A DNA stretch of 64,000 nucleotides from Acidobacteriota bacterium (GTDB lineage: Bacteria > Acidobacteriota > Terriglobia > Terriglobales > Acidobacteriaceae), in assembly GCA_018268915.1 (NCBI GenBank), contig JAFDVQ010000003.1, positions 282,286 to 346,285 of the forward strand, written 5' to 3'. Below are positions 40,655 through 48,938 of this stretch, in pieces; positions within the stretch are counted from its first letter, which is position 1; every line of letters begins with the position of its first letter. The notes under the pieces are model-generated. The model ran no database searches, had not been told where the DNA came from, and saw only the letters and a program-made list of their open reading frames with translations. The position numbers were made by a program, and so were the translations under genes.

Positions 40655-41647
40655 CTAGACGAGGACGGCGCTGCAGGCTTCTCTGGACTGCGAAGCATAG
40701 ACCTGGGTGGAGATCCACTGGTAGGTCTTCTCCATGCCTTCGCGGAGAGAACGCGAGGGCTTCCAGCCGAGCTTTTCCTGGATGAGGCGGTTGTCAGAGT
40801 TGCGGCCGCGAACGCCGAGCGGACCGGCGATGTGTTTAATGGCGAGTTCCTTGCCGGCGATCTGCATGACCATCGAGGCAAGCTGGTTGATCGTGACCAT
40901 CTCTTCGGAGCCGATGTTTACGGGTCCGGTGAAGTCGGATTGCACGAGGCGGCGGACGGCTTCGATGCACTCGTCGATGTATAGGAAGGAGCGGGTCTGC
41001 AGGCCATCGCCCCAGATTTCGATATTGCTTCCCTCCTCGGCTTCAGCGACTTTGCGGCACATCGCGGCGGGAGCCTTCTCTTTGCCTCCGGTCCATGTGC
41101 CGTTGGGTCCGAAGATATTGTGGAAGCGTGCGATGCGCACCTGAGCGCCATAGTTTCGCATGTAGGCGAGATAGAGGCGCTCGCTGAACAGCTTTTCCCA
41201 TCCATATTCGCTGTCGGGCGCGGCGGGATAGGCGGAATCTTCAGAGCACTTGGGGTTGAGCGGATCGAGCTGGTTGTATTCGGGGTACATGCAGGCAGAG
41301 GACGAATAGAAGAATTTTTTCACGCCCGCTTTCAGGCCATAGTGAAGGGTGTTGAGGTTGATGGAGGCGGAGTTGTGCATGACATCGGCATCGTGCTCGC
41401 CGGTGAAGATGTAGCCGGCGCCACCCATGTCGGCTGCGAATTGATACACCTCATCGATGCCGTCGACGACTTGCTCTACGACGCGCTGATCTCTGAGGTC
41501 GCCGAGGATGAATTCGTCGGCGGGGGGACGGCAGAAGTCGTGGTCTTTGATGTCGACAGCGCGAACCCAATAGCCCTCGGACTTGAGGCGCTTGACCATG
41601 TGACCACCGATGAAGCCACCTGCGCCGTTTACGAGAATTCTCTGCAT
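40655..41647 (-). CDS. GDP-mannose 3,5-epimerase-like NAD-dependent enzyme
   Basis: 330 residues. Short-chain dehydrogenase fold: NGAGGFIGGHM (7-17) binds NAD. YGWEK gives Y148 and K152. C119 in SSSACMYPEYN and K in MCRKVAEAE match the catalytic acid/base pair of plant GDP-mannose 3,5-epimerase, and AADMGGAGYIFTGEHD resembles its substrate loop. The reaction would change GDP-D-mannose to GDP-L-galactose or GDP-L-gulose, or a related deoxy sugar. It is the last gene of the polysaccharide locus in transcription order. GGAGAACAAC before the ATG is a good ribosome binding site. Confidence 0.85.
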   Translation of the reverse strand: MQRILVNGAGGFIGGHMVKRLKSEGYWVRAVDIKDHDFCRPPADEFILGDLRDQRVVEQVVDGIDEVYQFAADMGGAGYIFTGEHDADVMHNSASINLNTLHYGLKAGVKKFFYSSSACMYPEYNQLDPLNPKCSEDSAYPAAPDSEYGWEKLFSERLYLAYMRNYGAQVRIARFHNIFGPNGTWTGGKEKAPAAMCRKVAEAEEGSNIEIWGDGLQTRSFLYIDECIEAVRRLVQSDFTGPVNIGSEEMVTINQLASMVMQIAGKELAIKHIAGPLGVRGRNSDNRLIQEKLGWKPSRSLREGMEKTYQWISTQVYASQSREACSAVLV

Positions 41648-41734
41648 GTTGTTCTCCTTGCTAATTTATTTCGAGAGATGCGCTCACATTTGCGTAGAGC
41701 GCGAGTGTGATGTGAGTGTTCAGCGTCAGCGCAG

Positions 41735-42304
41735 TCAGTGTGAGACGCCTTCGCGACGGACCACCTTCATGGCGGTCAGGGCGATGATTCTGAAATCGAA
41801 GGCAAGTGAGCGCTTTTCAAGGTATTCGCGATCGAGCTGAACCTTGGCGGCAATTGCGAGCTCGTCGCGGCCGTTCACCTGCGCCCATCCCGTCAAGCCG
41901 GGAGTCAATGCGTGTACACCGCATTTGGTGCGAAGCGCGACCAGATCATCCTGGTTGAAGAGGGCGGGGCGTGGACCCACGAAGCTGAGGCGACCCGTGA
42001 GGATGCTGTAGAGCTGAGGGAGTTCGTCGAGGCTCGTGCTTCTGAGAAAGCCGCCAATCGGAGTGAGGAACTGCCTCGGGTCGGAGAGGAGATGAGTTGC
42101 TACCTGAGGGGTGTGGACGAGCATCGTCCGAAACTTCGGCATGCTGAAGATCGTGTTGTCTCGCCCTATGCGGGAAGACCAGTGAAGCGCGGGGCCTTCG
42201 GAAGTGATTTTGACGACGAGAGCAACGACAAAGAGCAACGGAGCCGAAACAACGATGCCAACGGAAGCAAGGATGATATCCAGAGTGCGTTTGGTGATAT
42301 TCAT
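41735..42304 (-). CDS. Priming sugar-phosphate transferase (short PglC/WcaJ type)
   Basis: 189 residues. Monotopic phosphoglycosyl transferase: a hydrophobic N-terminal helix (RTLDIILASVGIVVSAPLLF), then the catalytic-domain motifs KFRTM, SLDELPQLYSILTGRLSFVGPRP and TPGLTGWAQVNGRDELAI. It transfers sugar-1-phosphate from a nucleotide sugar to undecaprenyl phosphate and starts repeat-unit synthesis on the inner face of the membrane. The large membrane domain of WbaP-type enzymes is absent. The rfaE2-like gene diverges from it. Confidence 0.92.
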   Translation of the reverse strand: MNITKRTLDIILASVGIVVSAPLLFVVALVVKITSEGPALHWSSRIGRDNTIFSMPKFRTMLVHTPQVATHLLSDPRQFLTPIGGFLRSTSLDELPQLYSILTGRLSFVGPRPALFNQDDLVALRTKCGVHALTPGLTGWAQVNGRDELAIAAKVQLDREYLEKRSLAFDFRIIALTAMKVVRREGVSH

Positions 42305-42358
42305 GGCCCGATGATCAGCGTGAGAGAGCGCGTAGACTTTAAGTAAGAGACAGATCAG

Positions 42359-42862
42359 ATGAGATTAGCGCCAGTGGATCCTGAATCGAAGATTATGTCG
42401 CTTGTGCGAATGCAGGAGCGCACCAACGAGTGGAAAGCCGTGCAGGAAAGGGTTGTATTTACGAATGGCTGCTTCGACATTCTGCACGTGGGGCATGTGA
42501 CTCTTCTGGACACCGCGCGACGAGAGGGCAACCGACTGATCGTCGGCATTAACAGCGATGACTCGGTGAGACGGCTTAAGGGGCCTTCGCGGCCGGTTGT
42601 GGATGAGCGCTCTCGCGCGCGAGTACTCGCTGCGCTGGAAGCGGTGGATGCTGTGGTGGTGTTCGACGAGCCTACACCACTTGAGCTGATGCTGGCGCTT
42701 CGGCCTGACGTGATTGTGAAGGGTGGCGACTACCAGGCAGACTCGATTGTAGGAGCGGCCGAGGTGCGGTCGTGGGGCGGACGAGTGAAGATTGTGTCGT
42801 TTGTGCCCGGGTTCAGTACAACAGAGATCATTGCGCGTGCGGCTGTTCCGGAAGAGGGATAG
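42359..42862 (+). CDS. RfaE2-like nucleotidyltransferase (heptose-1-phosphate adenylyltransferase type)
   Basis: 167 residues. Cytidylyltransferase fold: FTNGCFDILHVGHVTLLDTA with the H-x-G-H motif, NSDDSVRRLKGPSRPV with the K-G-x-x-R-P binding segment, VVFDEPTPLELMLALRP, and DVIVKGGDYQAD with the V-K-G-G-D-Y signature typical of HldE C-terminal (RfaE2) domains. Known members convert D-glycero-beta-D-manno-heptose 1-phosphate plus ATP to ADP-heptose. It is separate from any kinase domain here and is the only plus-strand gene in the locus, convergent with the HAD gene. Confidence 0.88.
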   Translation: MRLAPVDPESKIMSLVRMQERTNEWKAVQERVVFTNGCFDILHVGHVTLLDTARREGNRLIVGINSDDSVRRLKGPSRPVVDERSRARVLAALEAVDAVVVFDEPTPLELMLALRPDVIVKGGDYQADSIVGAAEVRSWGGRVKIVSFVPGFSTTEIIARAAVPEEG

Positions 42863-42892
42863 CCCTCAGGCTGTGTTTGGAATTTACGCCAG

Positions 42893-43264
42893 CTATCTTG
42901 CGTCGTCACTATTTTGTTCCTGCGCAGTTTGCAGAGCCGCTTCGATATGGGCGATGTCGCTCTGATAGAAGACCGAGCGATCGTCGATGACGTAGTCGTA
43001 GCGCGGTTTCCCCATCCAAAGTTCGTGGTAGCGGACACCCCAGCCTTTTAACTGCTGCTCGGTGTATTGCCGGCCGAGGTTTTCCGCTTGCGCCGGGTCG
43101 TTGCCAGCACGGCCCATGAAGCGGCTGGTGTGGAGAACGATTCTGCAGCCGCGATCATGGAGGCGATTGAGGAGGCCGATCATGGGCAGATTCGGCTGGG
43201 CTTCGTCATAATGCCCGTCGACTTGAGTGCAGAGAACGCCGTCGATGTCGAAGCAGATGGTCAT
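42893..43264 (-). CDS. HAD-family capsule-type phosphatase
   Basis: 123 residues. The first HAD motif is CFDIDGVLC (D5 nucleophile, D7), TSRFM provides the motif II Ser/Thr, K in MGKPRYD is motif III, and VIDDRSVF holds the acidic motif IV. No cap domain, as in the EcbF/BcbF subfamily of capsule-locus phosphatases. It may dephosphorylate a sugar phosphate (as GmhB does in heptose synthesis) or a nucleotide sugar. The ATG immediately abuts the stop codon of the transaldolase gene. Confidence 0.8.
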   Translation of the reverse strand: MTICFDIDGVLCTQVDGHYDEAQPNLPMIGLLNRLHDRGCRIVLHTSRFMGRAGNDPAQAENLGRQYTEQQLKGWGVRYHELWMGKPRYDYVIDDRSVFYQSDIAHIEAALQTAQEQNSDDAR

Positions 43265-43933
43265 CTAGGCAAGCCACGTCTGGAAGTCGCTGAGAAAGCC
43301 CTGAACGGATTTGTCTGTGCCGGGGTGCGAGGACATTTGCTGAAGGACCTTGGCACTTGCCGTGACGATGTGGGCTCCGGCGAGATGGGCCTCGAGAACG
43401 TCTGATTGCATGCGGATACTGCCGACGATGATTTCGGATTTATGAGAGCGAAGATCGAGGAGGTTGCGGGTGTTCTCGATTACTCGAACGGGATCGCCGC
43501 CGAGATCTTTGAGGCGGCAGTGGAAGATGGAGACGTAGGTCGCGCCGCTCTCGGCTGCGAGGACGCACTGCTCTTCCGTGAAGATGCAGGTGCAGTTCAC
43601 CTTGATGCCGAGTTTCGAGAGAGCATAGATGACCTTGAGTTCGTCCCAACCAATGGGGACTTTAATGTTGAGACCGGGATAGGCGATCTTCTGCACGATG
43701 TCCTGTGCCTGAGCGATCATTTCGTCAGGTTTTGTCGCGAAAACCTCGACGCTGAGAGGCAGGCTACGCCCATCGGCCTGAATGAGCGCGACGATTTTCT
43801 TGATGTGCTCGTAGAAGTTTGATTTTGGCTCCTTGGCGAGCAGGGAGGGGTTAGTGGTGATTCCGGAAATATGACCGCGAACCAGGGCGTTTTCAACATC
43901 CTGTAAGTTGGCGGAATCAAGGAAGAGCTTCAT
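43265..43933 (-). CDS. FSA/TalC-type transaldolase
   Basis: 222 residues from the ATG at 43933 (GGAGAA upstream). Small transaldolase/fructose-6-phosphate aldolase subfamily: FLDSANLQDV (D6), GITTNPSLLAKE (N28) and the Schiff-base lysine K91 in LNIKVPIGWDEL. The sequence usually reading V-S-P-F-V-G-R reads V-S-I-F-H-C-R here (134-140), so the phosphate-binding and substrate pocket is altered. It may make or break a C-C bond in a ketose phosphate such as sedoheptulose-7-phosphate. Its placement inside a polysaccharide operon is unusual. Confidence 0.85.
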   Translation of the reverse strand: MKLFLDSANLQDVENALVRGHISGITTNPSLLAKEPKSNFYEHIKKIVALIQADGRSLPLSVEVFATKPDEMIAQAQDIVQKIAYPGLNIKVPIGWDELKVIYALSKLGIKVNCTCIFTEEQCVLAAESGATYVSIFHCRLKDLGGDPVRVIENTRNLLDLRSHKSEIIVGSIRMQSDVLEAHLAGAHIVTASAKVLQQMSSHPGTDKSVQGFLSDFQTWLA

Positions 43934-43958
43934 AGGGTCGTTCTCCAGTTTGTAGAGA

Positions 43959-44765
43959 TTAACTTTGTATGGCTGAGTCGACGTGACGATAGGTCTGACC
44001 GTCTTCGACGAGATAGGAATCTGAATCGGAGTCGCGGGTCGAGACTTCGAGGATGACGCTGTCGTCAAGGCCCTCGCGGAGGTGCATCACTCCGGGATGA
44101 ATGTCGTAAGCCTGACCGGGGCCGAGAGTGATGCTGTAATTCTCGGCGCGGCCGATGCGCAGACCAAGGCGAATCAGGCCGGAATGGATGTAATAGCTTT
44201 CCCGCTTTTCGACGTGGAACTCGAGGCTGCCGGAGCCGCCTTTTTGAATGAACAGGCGCTTGGCTGCGATGTCGCCGGCGAGGATGGTTTCGATGCGCCC
44301 CCAATATTTCTCGCGGACGTCGGTGGTGGGTTGGCCGATCGGCGCAAGGTTATGCGGATCAAGCCGTTCAACAGCGATCTGGGCCTGTGCTTCAGTCTCA
44401 ACGAGATGCTGCTCAATGCCCTGGGGTGTGCGAGGACCAAACAAGTAGAGCACGGCTGGAGCTGCGGATGAGAAGGCATGCGGGACGAACCGGGGGAGGG
44501 GGAGAGTATGGCCTGGGGCGAGTAAGCCAACTTCGATTGAACCGTCGGGTTTGATGTAGCGAACGACAAGCTCACCGAATTCCAGAAAGGCATGGAAATC
44601 GGTGGCGAAGAAATGAAGAGGTTGGGAGGCGCGTGCGGCGACGTCCACTCGATACATGGCGTAGTGAGGCATTTCGGTGAGGGAAGCTATCGCACCCCAT
44701 GGGGTAATGAGGGATGTAGGCTGGTTGACTTTGCGAACGTCTTCGAGTGTGAGTCCGTAGGACAT
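43959..44765 (-). CDS. Bicupin, sugar-phosphate-isomerase-like
   Basis: 268 residues from the ATG at 44765, two bases after the kinase stop codon. The first cupin (about 40-130) contains MPHYAMYRVDVAARASQPLHFF, with HAFLEFGELVVRYIKPDG and VPHAFSSAAPAVLYLF. The second (about 170-250) contains FIQKGGSGSLEFHVEKRESYYIH, GPGQAYDIHPGVMHLREGLD, resembling mannose-6-phosphate isomerase type II C-terminal domains and WbuC-like proteins. It may isomerise or epimerise a sugar phosphate, but no diagnostic catalytic set is visible. It lies within the sugar-activation cluster. Confidence 0.6.
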   Translation of the reverse strand: MSYGLTLEDVRKVNQPTSLITPWGAIASLTEMPHYAMYRVDVAARASQPLHFFATDFHAFLEFGELVVRYIKPDGSIEVGLLAPGHTLPLPRFVPHAFSSAAPAVLYLFGPRTPQGIEQHLVETEAQAQIAVERLDPHNLAPIGQPTTDVREKYWGRIETILAGDIAAKRLFIQKGGSGSLEFHVEKRESYYIHSGLIRLGLRIGRAENYSITLGPGQAYDIHPGVMHLREGLDDSVILEVSTRDSDSDSYLVEDGQTYRHVDSAIQS

Positions 44766-44767
44766 AG

Positions 44768-45730
44768 CTAGAGTTCCTTGAGTCTTTGCAGCAGATCTGA
44801 TCTTTTTGGCGGAGTTGTTCCGTGAATCTGCACGGATAGGCCTGCCCAGCAATTTGCGATCTTGAGTGCGGTTTCGGGGTCGTTGAGAGAAGCGAGGCTG
44901 AAGGCAGAGAGAAAGGCATCGCCGGCTCCGGTAGTGTCTTCAACGCGCGATCGGATTGCGGGTATCACGGTTACTCGAGAGCCGTTCTGGAACATCGCGC
45001 CATCGGCACCTAACTTGACAATGATGCGCTGGGAGTCGAGTTGCTGGTTGAGGCGCGCAAAAGCGTCGGGAGCAGGCAGAGGCTGGAACGATGGATCGAT
45101 ACAGCGCGCTTCCTTGAGATTGAGGCAGATGATGCACCCGCCGGAGTAGAGCTTGTGGTTGCTGGCGCTCTGCGAGACCTGCGAATCAACGTAGACCGGC
45201 TTGTTGGCGGCGTGGAGGAGGGGCAACAGAACTTCGAGAAGCTGTGCAGAGAGAAGACCGTGCCGGTAGTCAGAGATGATGACCTTGTCAATATCTGGAA
45301 GAGCTTCCTCAACTTGAGCGATGACTCTGTCAGCAACTGCGGAGGAGATGTCTCGGTCATCTCGCTGATCGAGTTGGAAGAGCTTATAGCCATCGACCCA
45401 GAAGCGATGCTTGACGGTGGTAGGGCGATCGGGGTCTTCAATGGCCCGGAGCGCAAGGCGCGGTGCGGAGAACTTGCTGATGCAGGCAGCCTCCTGCTCT
45501 GCGCCGATCAAGGTGATGAACTGGACGGAGGCCCCGAGTTCGAGCAGATTGCGACAGACGAGGGCTGCACCCCCGAGAGAGTGAACGATTTCCTTTTTGC
45601 GTGCAACGATGGTCGGCGTCTCGGCGGAGAGGCCCATGGCTGAGCCATAGGTGTAGATGTCCACGATGGAGTCGCCGATGAGCAGGACTCGGGCGGATGC
45701 AAAGAGATCGACTGTTTGAAGAGGATTCAC
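44768..45730 (-). CDS. PfkB-family sugar kinase, HldE/HldA-like
   Basis: 320 residues. Ribokinase fold: GDSIVDIYTYG (19-29) and GLSAETPTIVARKKEIVHSLGGAALVCRNL match the N-terminal substrate region of heptose-7-phosphate kinase (GDVMLDRY... SPEAPVPV... GGAANVA). DTTGAGDAF (265-273) holds the catalytic aspartate and anion hole. Known relatives place a phosphate at C1 of D-glycero-D-manno-heptose 7-phosphate using ATP. Here the adjacent isomerase and nucleotidyltransferase domains give the same logic. Not fused to the nucleotidyltransferase, unlike E. coli HldE. Confidence 0.85.
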   Translation of the reverse strand: MNPLQTVDLFASARVLLIGDSIVDIYTYGSAMGLSAETPTIVARKKEIVHSLGGAALVCRNLLELGASVQFITLIGAEQEAACISKFSAPRLALRAIEDPDRPTTVKHRFWVDGYKLFQLDQRDDRDISSAVADRVIAQVEEALPDIDKVIISDYRHGLLSAQLLEVLLPLLHAANKPVYVDSQVSQSASNHKLYSGGCIICLNLKEARCIDPSFQPLPAPDAFARLNQQLDSQRIIVKLGADGAMFQNGSRVTVIPAIRSRVEDTTGAGDAFLSAFSLASLNDPETALKIANCWAGLSVQIHGTTPPKRSDLLQRLKEL

Positions 45731-45774
45731 GGAGTGGCGGGCCTTGTCTGTGTGGCGGGGAGTGTTGAAGCCGC

Positions 45775-46647
45775 TCAGCCTTCAGCGTGAGCGGGTTCTC
45801 CGTCACGAATGTGCTGGATGATCTGGCGCGATGAATACCCCTTAATGATGGGGAATATCTTGACTTCGATTTCGGGCGGGATGTCGTCCTGTTGCCGGAC
45901 TTGCTCGGCGATCCACTCACCGCCCTTGACGATGATGGAAGGGTTGAGCATCGATATCAGGCGAGTGGGCTTGAGTTCGTCGAAGATGATGACCTCGTCG
46001 ACAAAGCGCAGGGCTTGAAGAACGGCTTTGCGGTCCTGCTGGGAATTGACGGGCCTTCCCTCCCCTTTGAGAGCGTGCGCTGATGCATCCGAGTTGATGC
46101 CTACGACAAGGCGATCGCCAAGATTGCGCGACCACTTAAGAAGATCGAGGTGGCCCTGGTGAAGGATGTCGAAGACGCCGTTGGCGAAGACAAGTTTTCC
46201 GCGCGGATCGGGGGCGATGCGCTCTACCCGGCGCACGTGGCGATGCTCGCCGAATTTTTCTTCGAGCCATTTGTGGCTGATTTCAGTATTTTCGCGATCG
46301 CTGAGGATCCAGGCCCCGAGACACAGGACGTTGGCATCGTTGTGCTCGCGGCATTTCACAGCGCTCTCGTAGTTGTGCACGACCGCTGCCCGGACCTTGG
46401 GAAGCTTGTTGGCCGAAATACTCATGCCGATGCCTGTGCCGCAGATGAGGATTCCGCGGTCGCAGTCGCCGTTCTGAATGAGATTGCCGACGAGCCGGGC
46501 GTAGTCGATGTAGTCGACGGACAGGTCTGACGTGTAGGGACCAAGGTCGAGCGTGCGAAAACCTGCTTCGGACAAGGAGGCTTTAATTTTTGTCTTAAGT
46601 TGGACACCGTTGTGATCGGAAGCCAGGGAGACGATGATTTCGCTCAT
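45775..46647 (-). CDS. Fusion of RpiB/LacAB isomerase and RfaE2-like cytidylyltransferase
   Basis: 290 residues from the ATG at 46647. The first 145 residues are an RpiB-type isomerase: SLASDHNGVQLK, the catalytic Cys69 in GILICGTGIGMSISANK, HNYESAVKCREHNDANVL. Residues 151-290 form a nucleotidyltransferase: VFANGVFDILHQGHLDLLKW with H163-x-x-H166, GINSDASAHALKGEGRPV, and SIIVKGGEW (the RfaE2 signature V-K-G-G-D/E). Both domains look complete. RpiB enzymes interconvert aldose and ketose phosphates; the second domain would activate the product with a nucleotide. I know of no characterised protein with this exact fusion. The overlap with the epimerase gene is four bases (ATGA). Confidence 0.88.
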   Translation of the reverse strand: MSEIIVSLASDHNGVQLKTKIKASLSEAGFRTLDLGPYTSDLSVDYIDYARLVGNLIQNGDCDRGILICGTGIGMSISANKLPKVRAAVVHNYESAVKCREHNDANVLCLGAWILSDRENTEISHKWLEEKFGEHRHVRRVERIAPDPRGKLVFANGVFDILHQGHLDLLKWSRNLGDRLVVGINSDASAHALKGEGRPVNSQQDRKAVLQALRFVDEVIIFDELKPTRLISMLNPSIIVKGGEWIAEQVRQQDDIPPEIEVKIFPIIKGYSSRQIIQHIRDGEPAHAEG

Positions 46648-47690
46648 GGGCGAACTCTCTTTCCGGATATTGCTGAAGATTCTGGTGATTGAACCCGCAT
46701 CTGGGACACGAACATTTCGTCGCGCTTGCGCAGATACTCCACTTCGCGGCAAAGGCCCTCGGCTAAAGAAGTTGACGGCTGGAACTGAAAGGCCGAGTTA
46801 AACCTCGACGCGTCGTAGACGTCGTTTCGCATAAATTTGGCGATTCGGGAACCCAGTTGAAAGGGATCACCGAGCAGAAGCTGAAAGGCGCCAAGGGCAG
46901 TTAATAGTGGCTGAGGAATAGCGAGGCGCGGCGTAGGACGATTGATGGCACCGCAGATCGCCGAGACAATTTCCCGCATCGAGGTTGGAGACGAAGAGAC
47001 GTTGAAGGTGTGTATGCCCGGCTTCGAAGACTCGAGCGCTATGATGCAGGCGCGCGCAGCGTCCCTTTTGTAAATGAGGCTTTTCTGATTTAGACCGAGA
47101 CCAAGCCAGAGAAACTGACCGCTCTGCAGAGAGCGAATGAGCCTGGCCACATTACCCCGATCGCCTTCGCCGTAGATTGTTGCGAAGCGGAGGATCGAAA
47201 GGGAGGCATCGCTTCCGGACATGTGCTGTATTGCCTGCTGCTCTGCTTTCCACTTGCTCACAGCGTAGGGTCCGATGGGATTGCATGGCTGATCTTCATT
47301 GCAGGTTTCTCCGGTGTAGCCGCCATAGACTGAAACGGAACTGACGAGAACGACATTGGAAATGCCGGCCTTCACAGCGGACTTGATAAGCCTTGCAGTT
47401 CTCTGTTCGTTGATCGCGGTGAATTGCTCAACATCCTTCGCAGCGCGGCCGAATACGTGAGCAAGCCCGGCGGCGTGAATGACTGCGGAAACGCCGCTGC
47501 AGGCACCGGATATGAGGTCTTCGTCTGCGAGATCGCCGGTAACGATCTCGACATCGCGCGGGAAGTTCGCAAGAGTGCGATCAAATGCCCGGACCGACCA
47601 GCCGCTTTCTCGAGCGGCTGCTACGATCTCAGTGCCGAGAAAGCCGGACGCGCCTGTGATCAGAACTTTTTTGCATGAAGGGTGAGTCAA
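46644..47690 (-). CDS. NAD-dependent sugar epimerase/dehydratase
   Basis: 348 residues. TTG start at 47690 overlaps the stop codon of the glycosyltransferase gene (TTGA). Extended short-chain dehydrogenase: LITGASGFLGTEIV binds NAD, SSVSVYGG holds the catalytic Ser, and Y-A-V-S-K in GPYAVSKWKAE holds Tyr and Lys. The C-terminal part (DPFQLGSRIAKFMRNDVYDA) is typical of UDP-sugar epimerases such as UDP-glucose 4-epimerase-like proteins; the substrate is not fixed. It sits between the glycosyltransferase and the fused isomerase. Confidence 0.85.
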   Translation of the reverse strand: MTHPSCKKVLITGASGFLGTEIVAAARESGWSVRAFDRTLANFPRDVEIVTGDLADEDLISGACSGVSAVIHAAGLAHVFGRAAKDVEQFTAINEQRTARLIKSAVKAGISNVVLVSSVSVYGGYTGETCNEDQPCNPIGPYAVSKWKAEQQAIQHMSGSDASLSILRFATIYGEGDRGNVARLIRSLQSGQFLWLGLGLNQKSLIYKRDAARACIIALESSKPGIHTFNVSSSPTSMREIVSAICGAINRPTPRLAIPQPLLTALGAFQLLLGDPFQLGSRIAKFMRNDVYDASRFNSAFQFQPSTSLAEGLCREVEYLRKRDEMFVSQMRVQSPESSAISGKRVRP

Positions 47691-48922
47691 GAGAGTCTGG
47701 CAACAATTCCGCGATAGGACTGGAGGACGTGGTTCAGGGTGTATTTGGATTCGGCACAGCTACGGGCACGCTTTCCCATGCTGCGCAGTTGATCGGAGCG
47801 TTCACGAGCAATCTGAAGAGCGTGAACAATCAAATCGGGACGGCCAGGTGGAATGACCCATCCAATGCCCTCTTCTCTTACTACCTGAGCTAATTCCGAA
47901 TCGTCGTCGCATACAGCAATGAGCGGCTTGCCGGCGGCGAAAATGTTGTACATCCGGCTAGGAACTGAGATTCCCGACATTCCCCTGGAGAACGAAATGA
48001 TGGCAACGTCGCATGCGTTCAGGCCATCACAGAGCTCCTGCCATGGTAATGGATCCAGAATCGCGAGGTTGTCGAGTTGCTTGTCCGCTTTTTCGCGAAG
48101 GGCCCATTCTTTCTTGGCGCCCCAGCCGATCATGAGGAATTGAAATTCCGGATCGTTCTTGAGGAGTGCGGCGGCCGCCGTGATGTCCTCGATGCCATGC
48201 GTTCGACCGATATTTCCGCAGTATTGCGCAACGAAGCGGCCACTGATGTTGAGCTTGGGAAGGAGTCGATTCGACGCGGCGGATTGCGGCAGAATGGCTT
48301 GAACGTCGCCCCAGTTGGTTGCGACTACCACCCGATCTTTTCCGGTGTCGAGTTTACTGCGGACGAGAGATTGCACATCGCGGCCGAGCACGACTATCTG
48401 AGAGGCATTGCGGTAGAGCAATCGACAGCAGAGGTCCATCGATCTGGCGATTGCGGAGTCTTCTTTGAGCAGCCCGACTCGGGTAAGGACATCGGGGTAG
48501 ACATCCTCCACTCTCAATGCGAACCGTGCGCCTTTGATGCGACACGCCAGCAACATCAGGTACGGGAGGAGCGGGGGCGGATTGCTGACGGAGAGGACAG
48601 TGTCGCCCTGCCGGAAGAGAAAGAGTCCCCGAAGAAACATGGATAAAGATGCAACGAACAGATTAACTACTTTGAAGTAAAGTTTGTTTTTGTCGAAGGT
48701 TGTTGTCCAGCAGCGGTGAATGTCAACGCCATTGTGAATCTCGTGAGCAGGCGCACGGATTCCGCGAGAGAGATAACTCGGCTGGCAGCACAGGACGGCT
48801 ACATCGAATGTGTCGGCGATTCCTTCGGCGATATTGGTGAGGAAGTAGCCCGTAGAGGTTAGCTCAGGGTAGTAGAGCTCTGAGACGAACCAGACGCGTT
48901 GCGTGTGTGACTTCGTTTTCAC
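47687..48922 (-). CDS. Glycosyltransferase family 4 (WbuB-like)
   Basis: 411 residues from the GTG at 48922; a longer frame to 48997 runs into the upstream gene and is less likely, but the ribosome binding site is weak in both cases. GT-B fold: RVWFVSELYYPELTSTG at the N terminus, RVEDVYPDVLTRVGLL, and the donor-binding region AQYCGNIGRTHGIEDITAAA and FSRGMSGISVPSRMYNIFAAGKP, with the family's E/D-x-x-x-x-x-x-E equivalent altered (GISVPSRMYN). Membrane-associated hydrophobic segment at about 85-105. WbuB-type enzymes add a fucosamine-like sugar to O-antigen units; the donor here is unknown. Confidence 0.85.
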   Translation of the reverse strand: MKTKSHTQRVWFVSELYYPELTSTGYFLTNIAEGIADTFDVAVLCCQPSYLSRGIRAPAHEIHNGVDIHRCWTTTFDKNKLYFKVVNLFVASLSMFLRGLFLFRQGDTVLSVSNPPPLLPYLMLLACRIKGARFALRVEDVYPDVLTRVGLLKEDSAIARSMDLCCRLLYRNASQIVVLGRDVQSLVRSKLDTGKDRVVVATNWGDVQAILPQSAASNRLLPKLNISGRFVAQYCGNIGRTHGIEDITAAAALLKNDPEFQFLMIGWGAKKEWALREKADKQLDNLAILDPLPWQELCDGLNACDVAIISFSRGMSGISVPSRMYNIFAAGKPLIAVCDDDSELAQVVREEGIGWVIPPGRPDLIVHALQIARERSDQLRSMGKRARSCAESKYTLNHVLQSYRGIVARLS

Positions 48923-48938
48923 GGTCGTTATGGGTGAG

